Shown: piece after piece, positions 37,417 through 47,511 of the stretch
Numbering within the stretch: the stretch's first letter is position 1
Layout of the letters: every line of letters begins with the position of its first letter
NCBI RefSeq assembly: GCF_000418365.1
Contig: NC_021663.1
Location: 1,736,001 to 1,800,000, forward strand
Direction of reading: 5' to 3'
Source: Corynebacterium terpenotabidum Y-11
GTDB taxonomy: Bacteria; Actinomycetota; Actinomycetes; Mycobacteriales; Mycobacteriaceae
DNA length: 64,000 bases
Program-made: the position numbers and the translations under genes
Notes under the pieces: model-generated
Told to the model about the DNA's origin: nothing
Database searches by the model: none
What the model saw: only the letters and a program-made list of their open reading frames with translations

Positions 37417-37422
37417 TAAGCT
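37417..37422 (+). promoter_or_regulatory. -10 box of the O-methyltransferase gene
   Basis: TAAGCT lies 7 nt before GTG 37430, consistent with leaderless transcription. Confidence 0.45.
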
Positions 37423-37429
37423 GGGTCCC

Positions 37430-38101
37430 GTGAATGTCAACTCCGGTTCCGCCCTCGACGCCGTGCGCGCCTACGTCAACGACACCGCCGCCTCCGACGA
37501 CGCCCTCACGGAGGCGCGCACCGCGGCCGCCGAGTTCGGGCTGGCCTGCCCCGACCCGATGACCGGCGAGTTCCTGTCCTTCCTCGGAGCCAGGGCATCC
37601 GCCGGCCCCCAGCCGTCCGCCGTGGTGATGTCCCCGGCCTGCGGCGTCATCGGCCTGCACCTCTTCGCCGGCTTCCGGTCCGACACGATCGACGGGCACG
37701 TCACCTGCATCGACCCGGAGGTTCAGCACCAGCAGTTGGCCCGTCAGGCGTTCACCGCGCAGGGCCTGCGCTCCTCCTCGTTCCGGTTCGTCCCCACCGC
37801 CCCCCTGGACGGGATCACCCGGCTTGCCACGGATTCCTATGACATCGTCGTCGCCGACGTGGACGCCGAACTGCTCACCGCCACCGTGGACGCGGCCCTT
37901 CCGTCGCTCCGCGCCGGCGGCGTCCTGGTACTGCTGGACTCGCTGCTCGACGGCGCTCCGGGGGATCCGGCGCGCACCGACCGCCAGACGCTTGCCGCCC
38001 GGGCGGCCCAGGACCGGCTCGGCGAGTTGTCCGAGGCTGGCACCGTCGCGGTCTCCCGCCTCCCCCTGGGGGCTGGAGCGACAATAATCACCCGTCGCTG
38101 A
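37430..38101 (+). CDS. Putative O-methyltransferase
   Basis: 223 residues, SAM-dependent methyltransferase of the caffeoyl-CoA/catechol type: substrate lid at the N-terminus (SGSALDAVRAYVNDTAASDDALTEART), a SAM-binding region VVMSPACGVIGLHLFAGF, acidic loop DGHVTCIDPEVQHQQLARQAFTAQGL, and YDIVVADVDAEL at the metal/catalytic position. It stands divergent from sigE as in mycobacteria and C. glutamicum. GTG 37430 is leaderless; ATG 37409 upstream is a less likely start. Substrate unknown. The glycine-rich motif is weaker than usual (PACGVIG for E/DxGxG). Confidence 0.8.
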   Translation: MNVNSGSALDAVRAYVNDTAASDDALTEARTAAAEFGLACPDPMTGEFLSFLGARASAGPQPSAVVMSPACGVIGLHLFAGFRSDTIDGHVTCIDPEVQHQQLARQAFTAQGLRSSSFRFVPTAPLDGITRLATDSYDIVVADVDAELLTATVDAALPSLRAGGVLVLLDSLLDGAPGDPARTDRQTLAARAAQDRLGELSEAGTVAVSRLPLGAGATIITRR

Positions 38102-38109
38102 AGTGGTGC

Positions 38110-38115
38110 TAACGT
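38110..38115 (+). promoter_or_regulatory. -10 box of the DedA-family gene
   Basis: TAACGT lies 7 nt before GTG 38123, with no ribosome-binding site between, so the gene is probably leaderless. Confidence 0.5.
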
Positions 38116-38122
38116 ACCTCCG

Positions 38123-38785
38123 GTGAATGCGATCACCGATTTCTACCACAGTGTCACCGACGTCGAACACATCGTCGCCAGCTTCGGCCTCATCGGCATC
38201 GCCCTGATTCTGTTCGCGGAAACGGGCCTGCTCATCGGGTTCTTCCTCCCCGGTGATTCGCTGTTGTTCGTCGCCGGTCTCTTCACCGGCGGCAGTGACC
38301 CGGTCTTCCCGCTGTGGCAACTCCTCCTGGTGGCCAACGTCTTCGCCGTCATCGGTGACCAGACCGGGTACCAGATCGGCAGGTGGTCAGGTCCGCCGAT
38401 CCTGCGGTCCCGTGCCGCCCGGATCATCGGTGAGAAGAACATCGACAAGGCCCGGGAGTTCTTCGAGACCCGTGGGCCGCACGCCGTGATCCTCGCCCGG
38501 TTCGTCCCGATCGTGCGCACCATCGTGCCGGTCCTGGCCGGCATCAGCGGTATGGAACGGCGCCGGTTCATCCCCTACAACATCATCGGTGGCGTGCTCT
38601 GGGCCAGCATCATCCCGATCGCCGGTCACTTCCTCGGCGACATCGAGATCATCCGTGCCCACGTGGACCTCATCATCATCGGTCTGGTGGCGCTGTCCGT
38701 CATCCCGCTGGTACTCGAATGGTGGCGTGGCCGACGTGCCGCCCAGAAGGCTACGCCGGTGCCGACCCCGCCGCCCGCTGCCTGA
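38123..38785 (+). CDS. DedA/SNARE-associated family membrane protein
   Basis: 220 residues with about five to six membrane helices. DedA hallmarks: FAETGLLIGFFLPGDSLLFVAGLFTG at residues about 32-58, GDQTGYQIGRWSG, FFETRGPHAVILARFVPIVRTIVPVLAGISGMERRRF (the arginine-rich reentrant motif). DedA proteins flip undecaprenyl-phosphate or other lipids across the membrane; the exact substrate is unassigned here. The next gene starts 21 bp downstream with its own promoter. Confidence 0.9.
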   Translation: MNAITDFYHSVTDVEHIVASFGLIGIALILFAETGLLIGFFLPGDSLLFVAGLFTGGSDPVFPLWQLLLVANVFAVIGDQTGYQIGRWSGPPILRSRAARIIGEKNIDKAREFFETRGPHAVILARFVPIVRTIVPVLAGISGMERRRFIPYNIIGGVLWASIIPIAGHFLGDIEIIRAHVDLIIIGLVALSVIPLVLEWWRGRRAAQKATPVPTPPPAA

Positions 38786-38792
38786 GCACTGG

Positions 38793-38798
38793 TATACA
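38793..38798 (+). promoter_or_regulatory. -10 box of the GH32-like gene
   Basis: TATACA lies 7 nt before GTG 38806, supporting that start over earlier in-frame codons inside the DedA gene. Confidence 0.5.
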
Positions 38799-38805
38799 GG
38801 GGTCC

Positions 38806-40347
38806 GTGAACCGCTTTCGACCTGAACTCCACGTGACCGCGGAAACCGGTGTCCTTGAGGCCCCTGCCGGAGCGGTCCGGCAGGGTAACACCCTCCACGT
38901 CTTCCACCAGTTCCGTCCCACCCCGGAATCGGGAGCCCGGTGGGCACACCAGGTAGCCACCGATCTGCCCTACGGGTGGGATGTCTGCGACGACGTCCTC
39001 GCACCGCTCAGCGACGAGATCGACTGCCTCGCCGGGTCCTCGGTGGCCGTCGGTGACGGCGTCGTCGAACTCTTCTTCGTGGTGACGACGCCCGCGATGG
39101 ACACGACGGACGCGACGGACGCCGACCACCGGTCACTGCTCGGTTCCCGGGTGCCGCACGACCGCCGTGGCTCGCGCGACTTCCGGATCCACCGGGCCAG
39201 GATCTCCGACCTCGACCTCATCTCCGAGGACATCTCCGACGACCCCAGTGTGGTCCGTCAGGAGGTTGAGCGGCTCGGTCAGGTGACTGTGGACGACCGG
39301 CTCCGTCCGGTCACCGCCCTGGTGACGCCGAGCGTGGTCCGCGACGGTGACCGGTGGCTCATGATCGCGCTCGACCTCGTCGACGACACCGCCGCGACCA
39401 TTGTGGTTCTCACCTCGGAGGACCGACAGCACTGGACGGTCCAGGGAGCCCTGGAGATCTACGGCGACCCGGGGATTCCGGCCGGTCGGCCCTTCGCACC
39501 ACGGATCACCCGGATGACCGACGAGTTCACCGACGACCGTCGGGACGTCCTGTTCATCACCTACCCCACCTCCCCGACCGACGCCTCGGGCGGAGAGACT
39601 GCCGGATACCTGGTGGGGACGCTCGACGGTACGCGATTCACGGTGGAGTCCGGGTTCCGGGTCTTCGACCACGGCCATGACTTCACCCGCCCCCGGGTCG
39701 TCCACGGCCCGCAGCCGGTGATCCTGGGACTGGTGGGGACGTTCCCCGGTCCGAAGGCCGGAACCTGGGCGAACTGCCTGTCGGTCCCCCGCTTCCTGTC
39801 GCTGCGCGACGGCCACCTCTACCAGGACATCGTCGGGGTCCCGAGCGCTGTCCGGTCCTACACGGACCGCGGCGCGGTGTTCACCGCACAGCTCGATGTG
39901 AGTCGTGGCGCCGTGACCGTCTCCGTCATCGATGACACCGACCGGGTACTGGCCACCGTCCGGCATTCCGGAGACCGGGTCGAGGTCGACCGACCCAGGG
40001 CTGACGGCACCTCTGACCTCCGCACCGCCACCCTCGCCGACGGTGACTCCGACACCCTCACCGTCGTCGTCGACGGTCCGGTGTGCGAGGTGTTCGCCGA
40101 CGGCGGCCTGGTCTCACTGACCAGTGCACTGTCCGGATCCACCGGCTTCGCCCGTTTCCAGGTGGATACCTCCGGCGGTGCCCGGGTGCTCTCCGCGATG
40201 GAGTCACTGGGACGGCGCCTACAGCGACGGCTGGCCCGGCTCGACAGTCCGGAGGAACAGGAACGGCTCATCGCCGAGGCAGCCCTCGCCGAGCGTGACC
40301 TCGCCGCCGGTATCGACCCGGCGGATATCCCCGACGATCCCCGCTGA
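38806..40347 (+). CDS. Glycoside hydrolase family 32-like protein
   Basis: 513 residues. The N-terminal five-bladed propeller pattern (NRFRPELHVTAETGVLEAPAGAVRQGNTLHVFHQFRP) and the C-terminal beta-sandwich with TLTVVVDGPVCEVFADGGLVSLTS match invertase/levanase proteins (GH32). The usual catalytic signatures are altered: the N-terminal WMNDPNG nucleophile motif is replaced by RFRPELHVTAETG, and no clear RDP or EC motif appears, so sucrase activity is doubtful. A C-terminal helical extension (RRLQRRLARLDSPEEQERLIAEAALAERDLA) is added. No signal peptide. Leaderless GTG start. Confidence 0.72.
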   Translation: MNRFRPELHVTAETGVLEAPAGAVRQGNTLHVFHQFRPTPESGARWAHQVATDLPYGWDVCDDVLAPLSDEIDCLAGSSVAVGDGVVELFFVVTTPAMDTTDATDADHRSLLGSRVPHDRRGSRDFRIHRARISDLDLISEDISDDPSVVRQEVERLGQVTVDDRLRPVTALVTPSVVRDGDRWLMIALDLVDDTAATIVVLTSEDRQHWTVQGALEIYGDPGIPAGRPFAPRITRMTDEFTDDRRDVLFITYPTSPTDASGGETAGYLVGTLDGTRFTVESGFRVFDHGHDFTRPRVVHGPQPVILGLVGTFPGPKAGTWANCLSVPRFLSLRDGHLYQDIVGVPSAVRSYTDRGAVFTAQLDVSRGAVTVSVIDDTDRVLATVRHSGDRVEVDRPRADGTSDLRTATLADGDSDTLTVVVDGPVCEVFADGGLVSLTSALSGSTGFARFQVDTSGGARVLSAMESLGRRLQRRLARLDSPEEQERLIAEAALAERDLAAGIDPADIPDDPR

Positions 40348-40416
40348 TCAGTCTGGCCAGTCGGGGCCGCCAGGTCAGTCGGGTCCGCCGGGGTGCCCCC
40401 TCCCCGTGCCCCCGAC

Positions 40417-41313
40417 TCAGGAGCCGTTGAACCCCAGGGTCCGCGGATCGCGACCCAGCCGAGTAACGGCGGCACGGGCAGTGACCTCCATGACCGGCGG
40501 CAGGGCGGCGATCCGTTCGGCCAGCACGGTCGGATGGATATGCCGTGCCGACGGGCTCATCCCGATCTGGGCGGCGATGGACGCCTGGTCGAGGTTCATG
40601 GTGAACTCGACATGCTCCGGATCGGAGACGGGGACGAGGAACCCGGATGCCTGACTGATCATCCGGTCGACCTTCCCCTCCTCGACGTCGATGATGCCGA
40701 GCGGGGCGCGCAGCTCCGCAAGGTGACCGGCGTCCGGGGTGAGGACCACGACCTGCCCTTCCGGGGTGAGGACACGGGAGAACTCCGCGGCATTGCGGGG
40801 GGCGAAGATCACCGTCATCGCGTCGATGCAGTCGTCACGCAGCGGCAGCCGGGACCAGGCGTCGGCGACGACGGCGCCGACCCTCCGGTGGCAGGATGCC
40901 AGGCGCCGCGCCGCCGGAACGGAGACGTCGATGCCGATACCCCGAGAGTTGGGGATCGCGTCAAGGGTGTGCGCGAGGTAGTAGCCGGTCCCCGCACCGA
41001 TCTCGACGATCGCGGGCCGGTCCTCCTCGGCGACGTGGGCGTCGTCGAGGACATCGGCGACGTGGTCGGAGACCGCCTCCACGAAGGGGGCGAAATGTCC
41101 CCCGGCGAGGAAGGCTTCACGGGCGGTGATCATGTCGGCGTCGTCACCGGAGTACCGCAGGCCCGCTCCTCCGGCGAGAGTGACATAGCCCTGCCGAGCG
41201 ATATCGTAGCTGTGGCCAGATTCAGAGACGAGGGTGCGCCAGGCCTCGTCCCCGGCGCGGAGCGGGGTTCCGTCGACCGGATCGGCGAGCAGATCGATGA
41301 CGTCGGACAGCAC
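40417..41313 (-). CDS. RlmA-like 23S rRNA (guanine) methyltransferase
   Basis: 298 residues. SAM motif I VEIGAGTGYYL near residue 95, then IGIDVSVPAARRLA, motif IV-like AMTVIFAPRNAAEFSRVL. N-terminal GHSYDIARQGYVTL matches the RlmA/RrmA family. The four cysteines of the N-terminal zinc ribbon of E. coli RlmA are missing (LADPVDGTPLRAGDEAW). GTG start. In the family the target is G745 or G748 in helix 35 of 23S rRNA; the target here is inferred. Confidence 0.82.
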   Translation of the reverse strand: MLSDVIDLLADPVDGTPLRAGDEAWRTLVSESGHSYDIARQGYVTLAGGAGLRYSGDDADMITAREAFLAGGHFAPFVEAVSDHVADVLDDAHVAEEDRPAIVEIGAGTGYYLAHTLDAIPNSRGIGIDVSVPAARRLASCHRRVGAVVADAWSRLPLRDDCIDAMTVIFAPRNAAEFSRVLTPEGQVVVLTPDAGHLAELRAPLGIIDVEEGKVDRMISQASGFLVPVSDPEHVEFTMNLDQASIAAQIGMSPSARHIHPTVLAERIAALPPVMEVTARAAVTRLGRDPRTLGFNGS

Positions 41314-41350
41314 GGTTCTGGGTTCTCCTCGTGAGATATGGTGCAGGCAG

Positions 41351-42790
41351 CTACTTCCGGAGCCACTCTACAAGGCTCCGGGCGGCGAAACCGGTCGGAC
41401 CCCGTCCAGTGTCCGGGGTCGGGGCGTCCGCGACGGCGGGGCCGGCGGTGTCGAGATGGATCAGTGGGATATCGCCGCTGAACCGGTCGAGGTACAGGGC
41501 GGCCGCGAGCGCGGCCGGGCCGGTCGGCTCACCGGTGAGATCCGCCGCCTCGGAGGACACCGCCGACTGCAGGTCGGCGACCAGTGGCATCGGCCACCAC
41601 CGCTCCCCCACTTTGGCGCCGCGCAGCGTGATCCGGCGGGCCAGGGTGTCGTCCGGACAGAACAGTGCCCCGGTACGGGTACCCAGGGCGACCTTCGCGG
41701 CAACGGTGGTGGGCCCTACGGTGACAATCCGTCGGGGCCGGTAGCGACGGGCGGCGTGAGCCACCGTGTCCGCCGTGGCGAGGCGGGCGGCGAGCTGCAG
41801 TCGGTGCGCCTCCTCACCAGCGATATTGAGCTGGGTGGTGAGCCCGCCGAGGTGCTCGATGATCTCGTCCGGGCGGCCCGGCAGCGGCGGATGCGGCGCA
41901 CGCAGGACCCCGGTCACCGGCACAAGACCGAGCACCTTGCGGGGAGAACGGAGCTGGGCGAGGGCGCGCACTGTCGCGGCGACCGCCCCACCGCCGACCA
42001 GCACAGTGTCCGGCCGTTCATCGGTGAGATCACCGTCGGCCGCCGCCGGATCCCAGATGATCTCGACGAGCGCGGCACTCTCGAGCGGATCGGCACTGAC
42101 CGACCGGAGAGCCTGGAATCCCTTGCGTTCCAGCCAGCCGGGACCGCGGACCTTCACCCGCAGTCCGGGAAGCCCGCCGACCATCGACCTGGCGGTGGTC
42201 CGCCACCAGTCCGCGGTGCGGGCACCGTCGGGAACCGCGTCGAGGTCCCGCGCCAGCGCGGTCGCGGCACCGAGGATCCCGCCGAGACGCAGCTCCCGGT
42301 CGGCCGCCGCCGCGATCTCCGGCGCAACGTCGGTGAGGTCCACCCGGATGTCACGGACCACCGGACCGGAATCCTTGCGCGACAGGGTGACCGGGCTGCC
42401 GGCGGCGGCAAGCCCCTGCGCGAGGTTGCGGAGGTGACGTCGGGTGGTGGATTCCGGCACTCGGATCTGCACCAGGTGCCGCTTCGCCTTCACCGGATGC
42501 GCCTCGACCAGGGCAGTGAGCCGTCGGAGGAGGGTGGCACCGGCGGTCCGCCAGCCGTCGTCGAGGATGCGGGGGTCCTCTTCCGGGGCGAGAAAGTCAG
42601 TCAGCGGCACCGTGCTCTCCGGGACGCCGATCTCCCACGCGCCGTCAGCGGCGAGCCTGGCGTCCGGGGCCGGGTCGGACTGGACCAGCAGGCGGCAGTC
42701 GATGACCTCGGAACCGGTGACGGTGGCCCCGCAGGTGAGGTTCGGTACCGGGCGGGGAAGGTCGGGAAGTGCGGTGACGTGGTCAGTCAC
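41351..42790 (-). CDS. M17 leucyl-aminopeptidase-like protein, probably catalytically inactive
   Basis: 479 residues. The C-terminal half aligns to PepA: RIVTVGPTTVAAKVALGTRTGALF, WWPMPLVADLQSAVSSEAADL, LYLDRFSGDIPLIHLDTAG, GPTGFAARSLVEWL. But metal-site motifs are lost: KxxxxDSGG is VLVGGGAVAATV, and NTDAEGRL is replaced by NIAGEEAHRLQL. GTG 42790 overlaps the DivIVA-motif gene by 8 bp and has GGAGACC upstream. A structural or transcriptional role, as PepA has, is possible but only inferred. Confidence 0.8.
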   Translation of the reverse strand: MTDHVTALPDLPRPVPNLTCGATVTGSEVIDCRLLVQSDPAPDARLAADGAWEIGVPESTVPLTDFLAPEEDPRILDDGWRTAGATLLRRLTALVEAHPVKAKRHLVQIRVPESTTRRHLRNLAQGLAAAGSPVTLSRKDSGPVVRDIRVDLTDVAPEIAAAADRELRLGGILGAATALARDLDAVPDGARTADWWRTTARSMVGGLPGLRVKVRGPGWLERKGFQALRSVSADPLESAALVEIIWDPAAADGDLTDERPDTVLVGGGAVAATVRALAQLRSPRKVLGLVPVTGVLRAPHPPLPGRPDEIIEHLGGLTTQLNIAGEEAHRLQLAARLATADTVAHAARRYRPRRIVTVGPTTVAAKVALGTRTGALFCPDDTLARRITLRGAKVGERWWPMPLVADLQSAVSSEAADLTGEPTGPAALAAALYLDRFSGDIPLIHLDTAGPAVADAPTPDTGRGPTGFAARSLVEWLRK

Positions 42791-43013
42791 GGGTGGTCTC
42801 CGGGTCAGTGTCCTGGTCGGCGAGGAAGGCCTCGACCGCACGGATGTCGTAGCCGCGACGGGCCAGCGGGAAACGGGGGTAGTTCGGTGCACCGTCGTCC
42901 GTGGCGCCACCGGCGTCATGGATCGGTTCGGGGCGGCCGAAGGTGACCTGGACCAGCGCCACGAGCACCAGCCCCACCAACAGGGCGATGATGACGGTGA
43001 TGAGCAGGTACAT
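42783..43013 (-). CDS. Small DivIVA-motif membrane protein
   Basis: 76 residues. One N-terminal membrane helix (LLITVIIALLVGLVLVALVQVTF), an acidic/Pro linker, and a C-terminal RFPLARRGYDIRAVEAFLAD, the DivIVA/RRGYD-type motif of actinobacterial proteins associated with the cell pole. Located between the M17-like and LOG genes. Likely membrane anchored with cytoplasmic motif. Confidence 0.75.
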   Translation of the reverse strand: MYLLITVIIALLVGLVLVALVQVTFGRPEPIHDAGGATDDGAPNYPRFPLARRGYDIRAVEAFLADQDTDPETTRD

Positions 43014-43028
43014 GCGGGTCAGCCTACC

Positions 43029-43814
<786 letters not shown>

Positions 43815-43832
43815 GGGGGTCCTTTCGGGGTA

Positions 43833-43888
43833 TCAGGCAGGGAAGGTCAGGCGGGGAAGGTCAGGCGGGGAAGGTCAGGCAGGGGTGG
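43833..43888. repeat. 14-bp tandem repeat at the dapE 3' end
   Basis: Four copies of a 14-bp unit, TCAGGCGGGGAAGG with slight variation, run from the LOG upstream gap across the dapE stop codon, which lies in the fourth unit. The unit is not a multiple of 3, so repeat-number change would move the stop of dapE. Confidence 0.8.
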
Positions 43889-45017
43889 TGAGGTAGCGCA
43901 GCAGCTGGTCGCTCACGGTCGTGATCATCTCGACCGGGCAGTTCTCCTGCGGGGTGTGACAGAGACCGGGGTCGCCGGGGCCGAAATTCACCGCGGGGAT
44001 GCCAAGGGCGGCGAAGCGGGACACATCGGTCCAGCCGTACTTGGCACGCACATTCCCGCCGGTCGCGGCGACGAGCGCGGCTGCTGCGGGCTGGTGCAGG
44101 CCGGGCAACGCTGCCGGGGAGAGGTCGTCGATCTCCAGAGTGAAGCCCTCGGCCGGATCCTCCGGGGTTCCGACGCCGAGGACCTCGAGGGTGTGGGCGA
44201 GCGCTGCGTCGGCGGAACGGTCCGGGGCAAAACGGAAGTTCACGAACATCCAGGCCTCGTCCGGCACGGTGTTCGTTGCCACCCCGGACTCGAGATGCAC
44301 CACATTGAGCCCTTCCCGGTAGACACAGCCGTCGATGTCGACGTCCCGCGGGTGATAGGCGGCGACCCGCGCGATCACCGGGGAGAGCCGGTGGGCGGCG
44401 TTGTCCCCGAGCCAGGAGCGTGCGGAGTGTGCCCGGGTACCGTGCGCGGTGACCCGCACCCGTAGCGTGCCCTGGCACCCGGCCTCGATGACCGCCCCGG
44501 AGGGTTCTCCGAGCAGTGCGACATCACCGGCCAGCCAGTCGGGGTGGGCCTCGGAGACCATCCGCAGTCCGTTGTAGCGCGACGCCACCTCTTCCCCGTC
44601 GTAGAGCACCAGGGTGAGATCGTGGACCAGGTCCGCCGAGGTGGCGAGGGTGACGAAGGCGTGGATGTAGACGGCGTCCCCGGACTTCATGTCCACTGAG
44701 CCGAGGCCGTGGATGCTGTCGGCGCCGGTGGCGTCCGGGGCGCGACGGGAGGGCAGGTTGTCGGCCGGGGGGACGGTGTCGATGTGCCCGGCGAGGACGA
44801 CCCGGGTGGGCAGTCCACGGTGGGTGCGCACCACCAGGGTATTCCCGTGCCGGTCCACGGTGACGCCGGGCAGTGCCACCGCAGTGAACGCCCGCTCCAG
44901 CGCATCGGCGATCGTGTCCTCCTCGTGGGAGGTGCTGGGGATATCGACCAGGGCGGCGGTGAGTTCCACCGGCCCCGCGGTCAGGTCGAGTCGGGGGACG
45001 GGCTTCTGTGCAGTCAT
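43875..45017 (-). CDS. dapE: Succinyl-diaminopimelate desuccinylase
   Basis: M20 metallopeptidase that removes succinate from N-succinyl-LL-diaminopimelate, for lysine and peptidoglycan. 380 residues: [15 protein letters not shown] (His/Asp metal ligands) near residue 75, [23 protein letters not shown] (Glu base region), and the C-terminal LCHTPQE. ATG 45017; TAGGAT upstream (45032-45027) gives a near-leaderless start. Paired by pathway with dapD and dapC in this region. Confidence 0.95.
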   Translation of the reverse strand: MTAQKPVPRLDLTAGPVELTAALVDIPSTSHEEDTIADALERAFTAVALPGVTVDRHGNTLVVRTHRGLPTRVVLAGHIDTVPPADNLPSRRAPDATGADSIHGLGSVDMKSGDAVYIHAFVTLATSADLVHDLTLVLYDGEEVASRYNGLRMVSEAHPDWLAGDVALLGEPSGAVIEAGCQGTLRVRVTAHGTRAHSARSWLGDNAAHRLSPVIARVAAYHPRDVDIDGCVYREGLNVVHLESGVATNTVPDEAWMFVNFRFAPDRSADAALAHTLEVLGVGTPEDPAEGFTLEIDDLSPAALPGLHQPAAAALVAATGGNVRAKYGWTDVSRFAALGIPAVNFGPGDPGLCHTPQENCPVEMITTVSDQLLRYLTTPA

Positions 45018-45084
45018 GGTGGTGCCCATCCTAGTGTCGGTGGGGCCGCGGCGCGCTCGGGGCCTTGTGCCAGAATGACTGTTC

Positions 45085-46521
45085 ATGAGCACTTCACCTG
45101 ACAGTTCCGCCCGACGGGACACCGCCGAGATCCGGGACGAGCTGGGCCACGGCCTGCGCACCCGGCATCTGACGATGATGGGACTGGGTTCCGCCGTCGG
45201 CGCGGGCCTGTTCCTCGGCACCGGTGTCGGTATCAGGGCCGCTGGACCGGCGGTCCTCATCTCCTATCTCGTGGCCGGCATCGTCGTCGTCTTCGTCATG
45301 CGGATGCTCGGCGAACTCGCTGCGGCACGACCGGCGTCCGGAACGTTCGCCACCTACGCCCGCCAGGCTTTCGGCGGATGGGCCGGATTTTCCCTCGGCT
45401 GGCTGTACTGGTTCATGCTCATCATGGTGATGGGGACGGAGATCACCGGTGCCGGGGCGATCATGGGCAGCTGGTTCGGGGTGGATGGCTGGATCCCCGG
45501 GCTCGTGTGCGTGGTCCTGTTCACCGTGGTCAACCTGTTCGCCGTCCGCGGTTTCGGAGAGTTCGAGTACTGGTTCTCCTTCGTCAAGGTGGCGGTGATC
45601 ATCTTCTTCCTGGTGATCGGCGTGCTGCTCATCTTCGGGTGGCTGCCCGGGCACGAGGCGGTCGGCACCGACAACTTCACCCCCTTCGCACCGGAGGGGA
45701 TATCCGGTATCTCCGCCGGTCTGCTCGCCGTGGCCTTCGCCTTCGGTGGTATCGAGATCGTCACCATCGCCGCGGCGGAGTCCGACCAACCCCGTCAGGC
45801 GATCACCGCCGCCGTCCACGCCGTGGTCTGGCGCATCCTGGTCTTCTACCTGGGATCCGTGCTGGTCATCACCGCTCTGCTGGACCGCTCCACCCTGGAT
45901 CAGGCCGAGGGCGCAGCGGATTCCCCCTTCACCCGCGTCCTGAGCATGGCCGATGTTCCAGCCATCGTCGGCATCATGGAGATCGTCATCGTCCTGGCCC
46001 TGCTCTCCGCGTTCAACGCACAGATCTACGGCACCTCCCGACTGATGTACTCCTTCGCCTGGCAGGGCAATGCCCCGAAGATCTTCCGGAAGATCTCCGG
46101 TCAGCGGGTCCCGGTCGCCGCCGTCACCTGTTCGCTGGTGTTCGCCTTCATTTCGGTGGGGCTGCAGCTGTGGGGGCCGGATGACCTCATCACCCTGCTG
46201 TTCAACGCCGTCGGCGGTTGCCTGCTGGTGATCTGGGTGATGATCGTGCTCTCCGAGCTGAAGCTGCGCCCGGAGATGGAGCAGGAGGGATCCCTGACGC
46301 TGCGGATCTGGTGGTGGCCTGTCCTCCCCGTCGCCACGCTCGTGGCACTGACCGGACTCACCGTGCTCATGCTCTTCGACGCGTCCGCCCGCGATCAGGT
46401 CTACACCGTCGCCGTCGGCTTCGGGCTGCTCGCTGCGCTGGGTTTCTGGGTGACCCGTCACCACAGCGACCAGGAGACGGATATCCTGCGCGACCGGTCC
46501 GCGGAGGCCGCGGTCCAGTAG
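45085..46521 (+). CDS. Amino-acid permease (APC superfamily, AAT family)
   Basis: 478 residues, about 12 membrane helices. [39 protein letters not shown] is the AAT N-terminal signature; [26 protein letters not shown] and [16 protein letters not shown] follow. Similar to GABA, aromatic or D-alanine/glycine permeases; substrate not predictable. Divergent from dapE; CAGAAT 8 nt before ATG 45085 may be a weak -10. Confidence 0.9.
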   Translation: MSTSPDSSARRDTAEIRDELGHGLRTRHLTMMGLGSAVGAGLFLGTGVGIRAAGPAVLISYLVAGIVVVFVMRMLGELAAARPASGTFATYARQAFGGWAGFSLGWLYWFMLIMVMGTEITGAGAIMGSWFGVDGWIPGLVCVVLFTVVNLFAVRGFGEFEYWFSFVKVAVIIFFLVIGVLLIFGWLPGHEAVGTDNFTPFAPEGISGISAGLLAVAFAFGGIEIVTIAAAESDQPRQAITAAVHAVVWRILVFYLGSVLVITALLDRSTLDQAEGAADSPFTRVLSMADVPAIVGIMEIVIVLALLSAFNAQIYGTSRLMYSFAWQGNAPKIFRKISGQRVPVAAVTCSLVFAFISVGLQLWGPDDLITLLFNAVGGCLLVIWVMIVLSELKLRPEMEQEGSLTLRIWWWPVLPVATLVALTGLTVLMLFDASARDQVYTVAVGFGLLAALGFWVTRHHSDQETDILRDRSAEAAVQ

Positions 46522-46564
46522 CCCACCGGCAGGCCACCGAACCGGCCCGGTACACTCCGGAGTC

Positions 46565-47476
46565 ATGACTGCCGCTTACGGAACCGGAATTGCGACCCTG
46601 ACCCCCGACAACACCGTCCTCGACGTGTGGTACCCGGAGTTCGGTCTGGGGGACGCCCCCGCCACCCCGCTCGACCTGTCCCACCTCGAAGAGGAGGACG
46701 CCGACCGCGGCGTCCACCGCACCGTGGTGCACACCGTCATCGCGGATCTTGACGCCGCCCCCGTCGATGCCGCCGACGCCTACCTGCGCCTGCACCTGAT
46801 CTCCGGTCGCGTCCTGCAGCCCCACGGCTGCAACCTCGACGGAGTCTTCGGGACGTTGAGCAATGTCGTCTGGACGAACTTCGGTCCCTGCGCCGTGGAC
46901 GGCTTCGAGGCCACCCGGGCGAAGCTCTCCGCCCGCGGCCGGGTCACCGTGTACTCGGTCGACAAGTTCCCGCGCATGGTCGACTATGTCGTCCCCTCCG
47001 GCGTGCGCATCGGAGACGCCGACCGCGTCCGTCTCGGCGCCCACCTCGCCGAGGGCACGACGGTGATGCACGAGGGCTTCGTGAACTTCAACGCCGGCAC
47101 CCTCGGCTCCTCGATGGTCGAGGGGCGGATCTCCGGCGGCGTTGTCGTCGGTGACGGTTCCGACGTCGGCGGAGGAGCCTCGATCATGGGCACCCTGTCC
47201 GGCGGCGGCAAGGAGGTCATCTCCATCGGTGAGCGCTGCCTGTTGGGTGCCAACTCGGGTGTCGGCGTCTCCCTCGGCGACGACTGCGTGGTCGAGGCCG
47301 GCCTCTACGTCACCTTCGGGACGAAGGTGAGTGTCAACGGGGAGACGGTCAAGGCCTCCCAGCTGTCCGGCGTCCCCAACCTGCTGTTCCGCCGGAATTC
47401 GGTGACCGGCGCGGTCGAAGCGGTGGCCCGGGCCACCGGATCAGTGGAGCTCAACGAGGCGCTCCACAAGAACTGA
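46565..47476 (+). CDS. dapD: Tetrahydrodipicolinate N-succinyltransferase
   Basis: Transfers succinyl from succinyl-CoA to tetrahydrodipicolinate in lysine synthesis. 303 residues, actinobacterial DapD type: N-terminal domain (residues 1-150) then left-handed beta-helix hexapeptide repeats from about 150 ([62 protein letters not shown]). TACACT lies 8 nt before ATG 46565. It converges with dapC, 35 bp between stops. Confidence 0.96.
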   Translation: MTAAYGTGIATLTPDNTVLDVWYPEFGLGDAPATPLDLSHLEEEDADRGVHRTVVHTVIADLDAAPVDAADAYLRLHLISGRVLQPHGCNLDGVFGTLSNVVWTNFGPCAVDGFEATRAKLSARGRVTVYSVDKFPRMVDYVVPSGVRIGDADRVRLGAHLAEGTTVMHEGFVNFNAGTLGSSMVEGRISGGVVVGDGSDVGGGASIMGTLSGGGKEVISIGERCLLGANSGVGVSLGDDCVVEAGLYVTFGTKVSVNGETVKASQLSGVPNLLFRRNSVTGAVEAVARATGSVELNEALHKN

Positions 47477-47511
47477 CCCCGCCCCGGTCAGTTCCCCGTC
47501 CGGGACTTCGC

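Noticed and set aside
45094..46566. Minus-strand frame across the second permease and the dapD upstream region
   Set aside because: Composition is His/Asp/Gln/Gly-rich, typical of antisense to membrane proteins.
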